Positions 14,864-23,392 of a stretch of 36,812 nt of DNA are shown one piece after another (position 1 is the first letter of the stretch; each line of letters begins with the position of its first letter). The DNA comes from Rhodospirillales bacterium (lineage in GTDB: Bacteria; Pseudomonadota; Alphaproteobacteria; Rhodospirillales; UBA2165): positions 1 through 36,812 of the forward strand of contig DUBF01000032.1 in the NCBI GenBank assembly GCA_012960465.1, written 5' to 3'. Made by a program: the position numbers and the translations under genes. Below the pieces are notes generated by a model. The model ran no database searches, had not been told where the DNA came from, and was given only the letters and a program-made list of their open reading frames with translations.

Positions 14864-16821
14864 GCCAGCGCTAACGCTATCTGATCAATGACTTCGTCCC
14901 AACAACCAGCGTTCTTTTGACGAAACACACGCATACTTCCATACCACGGGCTATAATCCTTATTTAATAACCACCTCCAGTCGGGGGTAGCAGGTAATAA
15001 CAACCAAACAGGTGCACCTAAAGCTCCTGCTAAATGCGCTATTGCAGTATCGGTAGTAATCACGAGATCAAGATTTTCCATAATTGCCGCGGTATCTATA
15101 AAAGCCGCAGACATATCAACATCTTCTCCTAAGACGTTAATATTGTCAGAAAAATCAGTAAGCTGCTCACACCCAAATCCTTGTTGTAAGGAAATAAATT
15201 TATAATTCTCAGCTAAAAATAACGGGCGCAGATAAGATAACGGAATTGAACGCTGATAATCGGCTTCGTACGTTGGATTACCTTGCCATGAAATACCTAT
15301 CCTGGGCTTATCTCGATGCCCTAAAATTTTATCCCACCGAGTGATAAGACTACCATCAGCGAATAAATAAGGACCAGGATTGAGTATTGTTTCTACTCCC
15401 AATAAATACGGCAAACTCATCAGTGGCACATTAAAATCTGCATCAGGAGTAAAATCACCGCTACTTAAAATAGTTATGGGATCATCAAAACTATTCAATA
15501 GTAATTTTAGACGATCGGGGCATGACAAAGTTATTTGTTTTGCCTTAACAGCAACTAACGATACAAATCGCAAAAACTGTATCGTGTCTCCAAGGCCTTG
15601 TTCGCACCAAATTAGAAGGTGTTTACCCGCTAAATCCTGCCCCTGCCAAATAACACCTGGCATAGTACTCTGCTTGGTAGCTGTCTCCAGTGAATTCAAA
15701 CGGATCTCAAATTCCCGCCAACCCTCTTTAAAATACCCTCCTAACAAAAGTGCTTGAGCAAAGTTTGATTTAACATCTTCATCACAAGGGTCTGCTATTA
15801 CAGCTAGTTTGTAGGTAGCTATTGCATTTTCTATCTGCCCAGAATGTAAAAAGGTTAATGCCTTATTCCCTAATAATTTAGTGTTTCTGGGGGAAAAAAA
15901 GATGGCTGCTTCTATATCACCGACGGCTTCATTAAACCTTCCGAGATCACGATAAATATTTGCTCGTCCACCTAAGAACTGGGCTTTTTTTTCAATGTCT
16001 CTGCCGGAATTAGCAACCAAGTTATTCATAATATCAAGTGCCTTCTCATATTCTTTTAACTTTTGCATACAAAGCGCTAAGTGATAGTTTGCTGCCTGAT
16101 TATTTTCTTCCAGGTCTAATGCCTTTTGAAAATATTCAGCTGCAACCTGATAATTCATCTCCATCCAATACACGTTACCTAAATTATAATGTGCATCAGC
16201 ATAATTTGGCTCAACAGTTAATGCCGTCTGAAATGCAATTTTTGCTGCAGATAAATTGTCAAGCTCAGTCTCAACAATGCCAATATTGTTCTGCGCAGCT
16301 ACATTTTTTGGATCCACGTTAATAATTTCTTGTAAATAATTACGAGCATCCCTGAGACGGCCCATTTTTCTTAAAGCAACACCTATATTGATCCGTGCTC
16401 CGAAACTATCAGGATCTTGTTCTAAAACTTTCTCAAAAGCACTAACCGCATCGGCAAACTGATTTCTAAGAAGCTCCATCTCGCCAAGGTTATACCAACT
16501 ATCAATCTGCGTTGGCGCAGCCTTGACAGTTTGACGAAAAGCTAAGGCAGCCGCCTCAAACTCTCCTTTGTCTTTCAAAGCTAGCCCATAGTTGTGTAAA
16601 ATCCCTACCTGCGGCCCACCGAGGGCTAGAGCTTGCTTCAAGATATCTATGGCTTGACTATTAAGACCTATCTTATGGAGAATTATGCCGAGTAAATGAA
16701 GTGCTTCGTAATCATTGGGGTCAGCTTTAACCAGTTCACGGCAAATTTCAGCAGCCTGATTAAAATCACCAAGTTGGTAACTCTCAGTCGCGCATTCAAT
16801 TAATAAGTCATTAGAAGCCAT
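14842..16821 (-). CDS. TPR-repeat protein with GT9/heptosyltransferase-like C-terminal domain
   Basis: 659 residues. About ten TPR repeats fill residues ~5-350. The remainder is a GT-B type domain: HLLIWCEQGLGDTIQFLRF (401-419), PRIGISWQGNPTYEADYQRS (506-525), and the donor-site stretch LDLVITTDTAIAHLAGALGA (584-603), with PVWLLLPATPDWRW (604-617). This TPR-GT9 architecture is common in alphaproteobacteria and cyanobacteria; members are presumed glycosyltransferases, few of them tested. An AGGAAG sits very close to the ATG. It is the third TPR-glycosyltransferase in 14 kb, all with different catalytic domains or subfamilies. It overlaps the convergent transporter gene by 22 bases. The ~265 bases to ribF hold nothing I can recognise. 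Confidence 0.87.
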   Translation of the reverse strand: MASNDLLIECATESYQLGDFNQAAEICRELVKADPNDYEALHLLGIILHKIGLNSQAIDILKQALALGGPQVGILHNYGLALKDKGEFEAAALAFRQTVKAAPTQIDSWYNLGEMELLRNQFADAVSAFEKVLEQDPDSFGARINIGVALRKMGRLRDARNYLQEIINVDPKNVAAQNNIGIVETELDNLSAAKIAFQTALTVEPNYADAHYNLGNVYWMEMNYQVAAEYFQKALDLEENNQAANYHLALCMQKLKEYEKALDIMNNLVANSGRDIEKKAQFLGGRANIYRDLGRFNEAVGDIEAAIFFSPRNTKLLGNKALTFLHSGQIENAIATYKLAVIADPCDEDVKSNFAQALLLGGYFKEGWREFEIRLNSLETATKQSTMPGVIWQGQDLAGKHLLIWCEQGLGDTIQFLRFVSLVAVKAKQITLSCPDRLKLLLNSFDDPITILSSGDFTPDADFNVPLMSLPYLLGVETILNPGPYLFADGSLITRWDKILGHRDKPRIGISWQGNPTYEADYQRSIPLSYLRPLFLAENYKFISLQQGFGCEQLTDFSDNINVLGEDVDMSAAFIDTAAIMENLDLVITTDTAIAHLAGALGAPVWLLLPATPDWRWLLNKDYSPWYGSMRVFRQKNAGCWDEVIDQIALALAQEDFDS

Positions 16822-17087
16822 AACTTCCTAATCAACAGAATTCAGCATCTACGTGCGGAAAATCTGTATCTAAATTGGTAAAGATGATAATGTTTTTGTA
16901 TCTGGACAGCATTACAATAATTCTTTGCGTTATAGACCCAAACAAGCGATATAACTTCAAACCACACCCACAAACGCCCACCGTGAGACGATTAAACCCT
17001 CTAATTTATTAAAATTTAATAACAAAATGCATAATTGAACAGAATATTCTTGACCACTAAGTTCTCCACAGGCAATTTCCGGGCCCA

Positions 17088-18035
17088 ATGCGTATTTACA
17101 AACATTATATCAAACTACCAGAAAAATTTCGCAATAGCTCTATCGCTATTGGTAACTTTGATGGGATGCATCAAGGCCATTGTAAGGTTATCAGCCGAGC
17201 AGGTATTTTTGCTCATGAACGCGGAGTACCTTGGGGTGTTTTAACTTTTGAGCCTCACCCACGAGAAATATTCGACATAGATAAACCACTTTTTAGATTA
17301 ACACCATTTGATATGAAAGCTCGTCAAATTGAAGCTATGGGAGTAGAGTTTTTAGTAGTAATCCATTTTGACACCGAATTTGCTAAAATTACAGCTGAAG
17401 AATTTGTCGACCAAGTTATTGTTCAAGGCTTTGAAGCCTCCTATGTCGTATCCGGTTTCAATTTTGCGTTCGGGCATAAACGTGCTGGCAATACTAGTTT
17501 TCTGCAAATAAAAGGTGAGCAATTTGGCTTTGGTACCACTGGAATTAAGCAGGTTTTGGATGACACAGGTGAAATAATATCATCGACCCGTATACGTAAA
17601 TTTCTATTAGATGGTAATCCACGAGCCGCAGGTAACCTTTTAGGCAGAAATTATGAAATTGAGGGTATAGTATCGCAAGGGGACCAACGAGGGCGTAAAA
17701 TCGGCTTTCCGACAGCTAATATAAAACTAGATGATCATATGCGTATAGCCAATGGTGTGTATGCCATTAAAGCCAGAATTGATCGTGGTCCGGATACGGT
17801 TTGGCATGACGGAGTTGCAAATTTGGGGTATAGACCGACCTTTAACGGAAGTCAATGTGTACTCGAAACGCATTTATTTGACTTTGATGAAGATATATAT
17901 GATGCATATTTAAGAGTTGCATTAATTGATTTTATTCGCCCAGAGCAGAAATTTGATGGTGTCGAAGGCCTAACAGTTCAAATTAAAAAAGATATTTCCC
18001 AATCAAAATCTATTTTAATAGATAAGCAAGATTAA
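17088..18035 (+). CDS. ribF: Bifunctional riboflavin kinase / FAD synthetase
   Basis: Makes FMN from riboflavin and then FAD, in the cytoplasm. The 315-residue length is normal. The N-terminal FAD synthetase half has the nucleotidyltransferase motif GNFDGMHQGH (22-31; Met replaces the commoner Val), then FEPHP, and ends with STRIRKFLLDGN. The C-terminal riboflavin kinase half has GRKIGFPTANIKLD and GVYAI, with NLGYRPTFNG and LETHLFDF after them. The chosen ATG is supported by the start of the fold soon after; the ribosome site is weak. It leads the ribF-ileS-lspA block (13 bases to ileS), a common bacterial arrangement. I see no FMN riboswitch upstream. Confidence 0.95.
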   Translation: MRIYKHYIKLPEKFRNSSIAIGNFDGMHQGHCKVISRAGIFAHERGVPWGVLTFEPHPREIFDIDKPLFRLTPFDMKARQIEAMGVEFLVVIHFDTEFAKITAEEFVDQVIVQGFEASYVVSGFNFAFGHKRAGNTSFLQIKGEQFGFGTTGIKQVLDDTGEIISSTRIRKFLLDGNPRAAGNLLGRNYEIEGIVSQGDQRGRKIGFPTANIKLDDHMRIANGVYAIKARIDRGPDTVWHDGVANLGYRPTFNGSQCVLETHLFDFDEDIYDAYLRVALIDFIRPEQKFDGVEGLTVQIKKDISQSKSILIDKQD

Positions 18036-18047
18036 AGAGAATATTTC

Positions 18048-20879
18048 ATGAGTATAGACTATAAAAATACTGTGTATCTTCCAAAGACTGATTTCCCAAT
18101 GAAAGCTGGTTTAAACAAACGTGAGCCTGAATTACTGGAACGCTGGAAAAAACTTAATCTTTATAAAAGACTTAGAGAAAATGCTAAAGGCCGTGAAAAA
18201 TTTATTCTCCACGATGGGCCCCCTTACGCAAATGGAAATTTACACATTGGTCATGCTCTAAATAAAATTTTAAAAGATGTTATTGTGCGCTCGCAGCAAA
18301 TGCTGGGGAAAGACGCTAACTATGTGCCGGGTTGGGATTGCCACGGCCTTCCAATTGAATGGAAAATCGAAGAAAAATATCGTAAAAAAGGCAATAATAA
18401 AGATGATGTTCCAATCTCAGAATTCCGCCAAGAATGTCGGGAATTTGCTGAACACTGGATTGATGTTCAGCGCGAAGAATTCAAACGCCTCGGTATTGAG
18501 GGGGACTGGGATAACCCATACACGACAATGACGTACCCAGCTGAAGCTCAGATTGTACGCGAACTAGGAAAATTTTTAATGAATGGCAGCCTGTACCGAG
18601 GTGCCAAACCTGTTATGTGGTCAGTAGTTGAAAAGACTGCCTTAGCAGAAGCAGAAGTTGAATATCAAGATCATGAGTCAAATACAGTATACGTTCGATT
18701 TAAAACAACAAACTCATCAAAATCAAACAGCGCAAAAGAAGCCGATATAGTCATCTGGACCACCACACCGTGGACAATTCCTGGTAACCGCGCTATCGCC
18801 TATAGCGCAAAAAGTAAATATTGTAAGATTAGAATTACAAGTATCGATGAGAATACTTTAGCTAAAGTAGGCGATGAAATCGTTGTCGCTGAAGCATTGC
18901 TAAACCAAGTTATTACAGATGCAGGCATCTCTGGCCATCATGTTGTTGAAACGTTCATAGGTAGCAAACTCGCGGGTACAATTTGCGAACACCCATTTAA
19001 AGGTCAAGGCTATGAATTTGACATACCCTTACTGGCAGCCGATTTTGTCGAAATGGATACTGGTTCTGGTTTCGTACATATAGCTCCTGGCCATGGCTCA
19101 GACGACTGGGAACTCGGTATAGCTAATGATATAGCCGTACCTGATACTGTTGGAGGAGATGGTTTATACTATAAAGATGTTCCTATTTTTGCCGGCATTC
19201 ATGTCTTTAAAGCTGACGAAGTAGTAATAAATAATCTACGGGATGCTGGGGCCTTACTAGCAAACGGTAAAATCACTCACTCCTACCCTCATTCCTGGCG
19301 CTCAAAGGCTCCTCTAATTTTTCGTAATACACCCCAATGGTTTATCTCAATGGATAATAATAATTTGAGAGATAAGGCTCTAAGTGCTATCGCTGATACG
19401 ACATTCTATCCACCGACGGGACAAAAGCGCTTAAGGGGAATGATCGAAACCCGGCCCGACTGGTGTGTATCACGCCAGCGTGCCTGGGGGGTACCTATCA
19501 CAGTATTTGTGAATAAGGAGAGTGGCGAGATACTGCGAGATCAGAAGGTATTAAATAGAATTATAGAAGCAGTTGAGGCAGAAGGTGCAGATGCCTGGTT
19601 TAGCTCTGATGCCTCAAGGTTCTTAAGTCCTAATCACAAACCGGAAGAATTTGAACAAGTAACTGATATCCTGGATGTGTGGTTTGATTCTGGATCCAGC
19701 CATTCGTTTGTTTTAGAACAACGCGAAGATTTAGCCTGGCCAGCGTCACTATATCTTGAAGGCTCAGACCAACATCGGGGATGGTTCCACTCTTCATTGC
19801 TGGAAAGTTGTGGCACACGAGGCCGAGCCCCTTATGAGAGCATCTTAACACACGGATTTGTCATGGCTGAAGATGGGCAGAAAATGTCCAAATCGTTAGG
19901 CAATATAACATCTCCGCAAGAAATCATTGAACAACACGGCGCTGATATACTTCGTCTTTGGGTTGTAGGATCAGATTATTCTGACGATCTCCGAATTGGC
20001 AAAGAAATTATCAAACATCACAGCGATATTTATCGGCGGCTCAGAAATACGTTGCGATTTTTACTTGGTAATTTAGATGGATTTAACGAGTCAGAGAAGC
20101 TGCCATACGATGCAATGCCTGAACTTGATCGCTGGGCATTACACCGAATTTTTGAATTAGATGAGATGATAAGAAAATCTTGCGATAGTTACGAATTCCA
20201 CTCACTTTTTACTGAACTCCATAATTTCTGTGCCGTTGACTTATCTTCATTTTATCTCGATATTCGAAAAGACTCACTCTATTGCGATCGACCAGATTCT
20301 ATACAAAGACGCGCCGCTCGAACTGTCCTTGATCAATTATTTAATTGCTTAACATCATGGTTCGCGCCATTTATATGTTTTACCGCCGAGGAGGCTTGGT
20401 TGACAAGATTCCCGAATGAGAGCGATAGCATTCATTTAAAACTATTCCCAAAGATTCCAATTATATGGAAAAATGAAAAACTAGCAGAAAAGTGGTCAAA
20501 AATCCGTGAAATCAGGCGCGTTGTTACAGGTGCACTTGAAATTGAACGTGCCGAGAAACGTATAGGTTCAAGCCTCCAGGCGGCGCCTACTGTTTATGTA
20601 ACTAAAGAATACATTAATGCTATGACAGGATTAGACTTGGCAGAAATCACAATCACTTCCAGTGCAGAACTTCTTGAGGGCCAATCCCCTAGTAGTGTGT
20701 TTACCATTGAGGATGTTGAAGGTATTGGAGTTTTGCCTCAAATTGCAGAAGGAAAAAAATGCATCCGCTGTTTTAAGGTCTTGCCAGAAGTTGGTTCAAT
20801 TGTAGGCCACACCGAAGTTTGTAATCGCTGTGCAGACGCTGCAGACAATTTTTTTTCGGTCGGCAATGCAACCTCTTAA
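18048..20879 (+). CDS. ileS: Isoleucyl-tRNA synthetase
   Basis: Charges tRNA-Ile; class Ia synthetase, 943 residues, full length. The HIGH motif is in GNLHIGHA (63-70, H66-I-G-H69). The editing domain includes the WTTTPWTIPGN stretch. KMSKS is at 612-616 (DGQKMSKSLGN). The C-terminal zinc-binding end has C-x-x-C pairs (KCIRC and VCNRC), as in the bacterial form that is naturally sensitive to mupirocin. It lies between ribF and lspA with very short gaps, so it is part of one transcript. Confidence 0.97.
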   Translation: MSIDYKNTVYLPKTDFPMKAGLNKREPELLERWKKLNLYKRLRENAKGREKFILHDGPPYANGNLHIGHALNKILKDVIVRSQQMLGKDANYVPGWDCHGLPIEWKIEEKYRKKGNNKDDVPISEFRQECREFAEHWIDVQREEFKRLGIEGDWDNPYTTMTYPAEAQIVRELGKFLMNGSLYRGAKPVMWSVVEKTALAEAEVEYQDHESNTVYVRFKTTNSSKSNSAKEADIVIWTTTPWTIPGNRAIAYSAKSKYCKIRITSIDENTLAKVGDEIVVAEALLNQVITDAGISGHHVVETFIGSKLAGTICEHPFKGQGYEFDIPLLAADFVEMDTGSGFVHIAPGHGSDDWELGIANDIAVPDTVGGDGLYYKDVPIFAGIHVFKADEVVINNLRDAGALLANGKITHSYPHSWRSKAPLIFRNTPQWFISMDNNNLRDKALSAIADTTFYPPTGQKRLRGMIETRPDWCVSRQRAWGVPITVFVNKESGEILRDQKVLNRIIEAVEAEGADAWFSSDASRFLSPNHKPEEFEQVTDILDVWFDSGSSHSFVLEQREDLAWPASLYLEGSDQHRGWFHSSLLESCGTRGRAPYESILTHGFVMAEDGQKMSKSLGNITSPQEIIEQHGADILRLWVVGSDYSDDLRIGKEIIKHHSDIYRRLRNTLRFLLGNLDGFNESEKLPYDAMPELDRWALHRIFELDEMIRKSCDSYEFHSLFTELHNFCAVDLSSFYLDIRKDSLYCDRPDSIQRRAARTVLDQLFNCLTSWFAPFICFTAEEAWLTRFPNESDSIHLKLFPKIPIIWKNEKLAEKWSKIREIRRVVTGALEIERAEKRIGSSLQAAPTVYVTKEYINAMTGLDLAEITITSSAELLEGQSPSSVFTIEDVEGIGVLPQIAEGKKCIRCFKVLPEVGSIVGHTEVCNRCADAADNFFSVGNATS

Positions 20880-20902
20880 ATAACTTTATAGGAGCGGTGT
20901 TT

Positions 20903-21385
20903 TTGTTATTTATCTCACGTTTTGCCCGATTAGGATACCTTACCGCAATCATGGCAATTCTTGCTGATCAGTTTACTAAATGGTGGATACTTGAAAAAGT
21001 AATGCAACCGCCGCGTGTCATCACTTTTAATGAGTATTTTAACATAGTATTAACGTGGAACAATGGAATAAGTTTTGGGTTTTTTAACAACGAAAACAAA
21101 ATTAATGCACTGGTAATTTCATTGATAGCAACCGCTATCATAATTTTTCTAATACGATTACTGTCTAAAATAGAGACAAAGGAACCAGCTATTGGACTAG
21201 GTCTTATTGTCGGCGGAGCTATCGGAAATGTAATTGATAGAAGTATCCACGGCGCTGTCATGGACTTCCTTGACGTTCATATCAACGTCTATCATTGGCC
21301 AGCATTTAATATCGCTGATAGCTGCATAACGGTTGGTGCGATAATATTAGTTATAGATTCTCTATTTTCTCGGAGGCAAAACTAG
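20903..21385 (+). CDS. lspA: Lipoprotein signal peptidase (signal peptidase II)
   Basis: An inner-membrane aspartyl protease that cleaves the signal peptide from prolipoproteins after lipid attachment. About 160 residues with four hydrophobic segments. Conserved motifs are DQFTKWW, TWNNGISFGFF, GNVIDR with the first catalytic Asp, and FNIADS with the second. The frame opens at GTG 20897, but GGAG at 20891-20894 is too close to it, so TTG 20903, eight bases from the GGAG, is the better start. It follows ileS by a short gap and is followed by a lipoprotein gene that is one of its own likely substrates. Confidence 0.95.
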   Translation: MLFISRFARLGYLTAIMAILADQFTKWWILEKVMQPPRVITFNEYFNIVLTWNNGISFGFFNNENKINALVISLIATAIIIFLIRLLSKIETKEPAIGLGLIVGGAIGNVIDRSIHGAVMDFLDVHINVYHWPAFNIADSCITVGAIILVIDSLFSRRQN

Positions 21386-21432
21386 TCTAAAATCTCCAAC
21401 ACTGTACTTTATCAAAAATGTTGAGGATTATT

Positions 21433-22011
21433 ATGCACTCAAAATTTAATTTCTTGTACGTCATTCTTACTATCTCCGCTTTACTTAGTGGTTGTGACAA
21501 AGCAAAACAAGTTATGGGTCAAACTAAAGAGGGACCAGATGAATTTGCTGTATTTCAACGTGCACCTTTAAGCCTTCCACCTGATTCTAGGTTAAGGCCG
21601 CCGAAGCCAGGTGCCAAACGCCCGCAAGCTGTCAACCCGAGAGATCGTGCAGTTAAAGCCCTAGGTATCAAAGAAGATACATCCAATCAGCCAACAAAAA
21701 CTAAAAACAACCTATCCTCTCTAAGCCCCGGAGAGCTCTCTGTCCTTCAATTGACTGGGGCAACTAAAGCCGACCCATCGATTCGTATGAAGATTGAAAA
21801 AGAGACTGGCATCTTAGTTACAGCTAGCAAAACTTTTACCGATAAAATTGCCTTTTGGCAAAGCCCGCGTAAAGTTGGTATAATCGTGGATCCAGCTAAA
21901 GAAGCAAACCGTATCCGCAAAAACCAAGCGTTGGGAAAGCCACTCAACAAAGGAAATATCCCGGTAATTAAGCGTAAAAATAAAGCTATATTTGAAGACG
22001 TCTTCCGCTAA
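21433..22011 (+). CDS. Alphaproteobacterial lipoprotein, DUF3035-like
   Basis: A 192-residue predicted lipoprotein. The signal peptide ends in a lipobox LLSGC (Cys21 from the chosen start), with a basic residue and a hydrophobic stretch before it. The mature part is proline-rich (APLSLPPDSRLRPPKP) and then charged, with no enzyme motif; this pattern matches DUF3035, known mainly from alphaproteobacteria and found downstream of lspA. An in-frame ATG at 21418 is possible, but TGAGGA sits six bases before ATG 21433. Residue 23 is Lys, so outer-membrane sorting is more likely than inner-membrane retention. Function is unknown. The end overlaps the proposed start of pgi by 20 bases. Confidence 0.8.
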   Translation: MHSKFNFLYVILTISALLSGCDKAKQVMGQTKEGPDEFAVFQRAPLSLPPDSRLRPPKPGAKRPQAVNPRDRAVKALGIKEDTSNQPTKTKNNLSSLSPGELSVLQLTGATKADPSIRMKIEKETGILVTASKTFTDKIAFWQSPRKVGIIVDPAKEANRIRKNQALGKPLNKGNIPVIKRKNKAIFEDVFR

Positions 22012-23392
22012 TGCTTTAAATTACTCCACAACATTAGATTTCCCCAGGCCGGTTTATAAACCTGGCAATATTTCTTCTTTTAGGAATACTGAATTGTCAC
22101 AAAGTTATTACAACCAAGATATAAGCGCGGGCGTTTTAGCGTTAGATATGGCTAAATATCAGACCTATTTGGACCTAGGCGATAAAGCACTTGTTTCATT
22201 AAAAGCTCTTTATGATTCGAATTCATTACCACTTCTCGAATTGCCAGAAAAAACATCGGATCTAGAGGCAATTGAGCCGATAGCAGAGCGTTTCTGCGAG
22301 AATTTTGATGATGTTATAATCTTGGGTACGGGAGGGTCAAGCTTAGGCGGGCAGACCCTTTGTGCATTAGCCGTGCCTTCAGCTTCCACAAGGCCCAACC
22401 TTCATTTTATGGATAATATTGATCCGCATAGCTTTGATCTTTTATTTCGAGGAATCACACCTGAACGAACCGGCTTCATCGTTATTTCAAAATCAGGTGG
22501 TACTGCTGAAACCCTAGCACAATTTTTATATTGCCTAGATGTCTTTAGGTCTCAAAAAATCTCAGAAAATTCTGCATTAAACATAGAAAATCATTTTCTC
22601 ATTATTACCGAACCTGGAGATCGTCCACTTAGAAGACTTGCTGAAAAATGGAAAATTGAAATAATTGACTATGATCCCGGCATAGGCGGAAGATATTCAG
22701 CTCTGGCTATTCCTAGTCTTTTACCGTCTCTGATTGCTGGCGTAAACGCCTATGAAATAAGAAAAGGCGCAACTAAAGTTCTAAAACAAATGGCTTCTGC
22801 CAACACCGTTGATGAATGCCCTCCCGCATTGGGCGCAATACTAAATGTTGCCCTCGCTAAGGAAAATAATATCAATACAACTGTCCTAATGCCGTATTTA
22901 GATCGCCTTAATTGTTTTGGTTCATGGTTCCAACAGCTTTGGGCAGAAAGCCTCGGGAAGAATGGAAAGGGAACTACTCCTATACGAGCTCTTGGCGTAG
23001 TTGATCAACATAGTCAACTGCAACTCTATCTAGATGGTCCTAAAGATAAACTGATTACACTTCTTATCGCAAATCAAAATAATAAAGGAGGGCTAATCCC
23101 AAAAGATCTTACTGATGACCCTGAACTTAAGTTCATTGCAGATAAAAGAATGGGCGATTTAATGGCTGCTGAACAACGAGCTACAGCAGCCACCTTAATA
23201 AAAAATAATTGCCCAACAAGAATCATAAAAATAAATTCTCTCGATGAAAGAAGCCTTGGGTCCTTGTTAATGCATTTTATGTTAGAGACAATTATTGCCG
23301 CCGATCTACTGGGATTGAACGCATTTAACCAACCAGCCGTTGAAGAAGGCAAGGCAATGGCAAAGCAATATCTCATATCTGAGGGCAACTAA
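21992..23392 (+). CDS. pgi: Glucose-6-phosphate isomerase
   Basis: Interconverts glucose-6-phosphate and fructose-6-phosphate; 466 residues, the short bacterial form. Substrate-binding motifs are VIILGTGGSSLGGQTL (108-123), FIVISKSGGTAET and, around the catalytic glutamate, QQLWAESLGKNGKG. A GVVDQHSQLQLYLDGP stretch carries the usual C-terminal His. The frame opens at TTG 21992 inside the end of the lipoprotein gene; no Shine-Dalgarno is clear and the first residues are not conserved, so the real start may lie somewhat later. It shares one base with mutL (TAATG), implying coupled translation. It would supply or draw on the same hexose-phosphate pool used by ino1. Confidence 0.92.
   Translation: MKTSSANALNYSTTLDFPRPVYKPGNISSFRNTELSQSYYNQDISAGVLALDMAKYQTYLDLGDKALVSLKALYDSNSLPLLELPEKTSDLEAIEPIAERFCENFDDVIILGTGGSSLGGQTLCALAVPSASTRPNLHFMDNIDPHSFDLLFRGITPERTGFIVISKSGGTAETLAQFLYCLDVFRSQKISENSALNIENHFLIITEPGDRPLRRLAEKWKIEIIDYDPGIGGRYSALAIPSLLPSLIAGVNAYEIRKGATKVLKQMASANTVDECPPALGAILNVALAKENNINTTVLMPYLDRLNCFGSWFQQLWAESLGKNGKGTTPIRALGVVDQHSQLQLYLDGPKDKLITLLIANQNNKGGLIPKDLTDDPELKFIADKRMGDLMAAEQRATAATLIKNNCPTRIIKINSLDERSLGSLLMHFMLETIIAADLLGLNAFNQPAVEEGKAMAKQYLISEGN

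Noticed and set aside
16822-17087. Possible FMN riboswitch ahead of ribF
   Set aside because: The conserved RFN-element segments are not present in the 266 bases before ribF.
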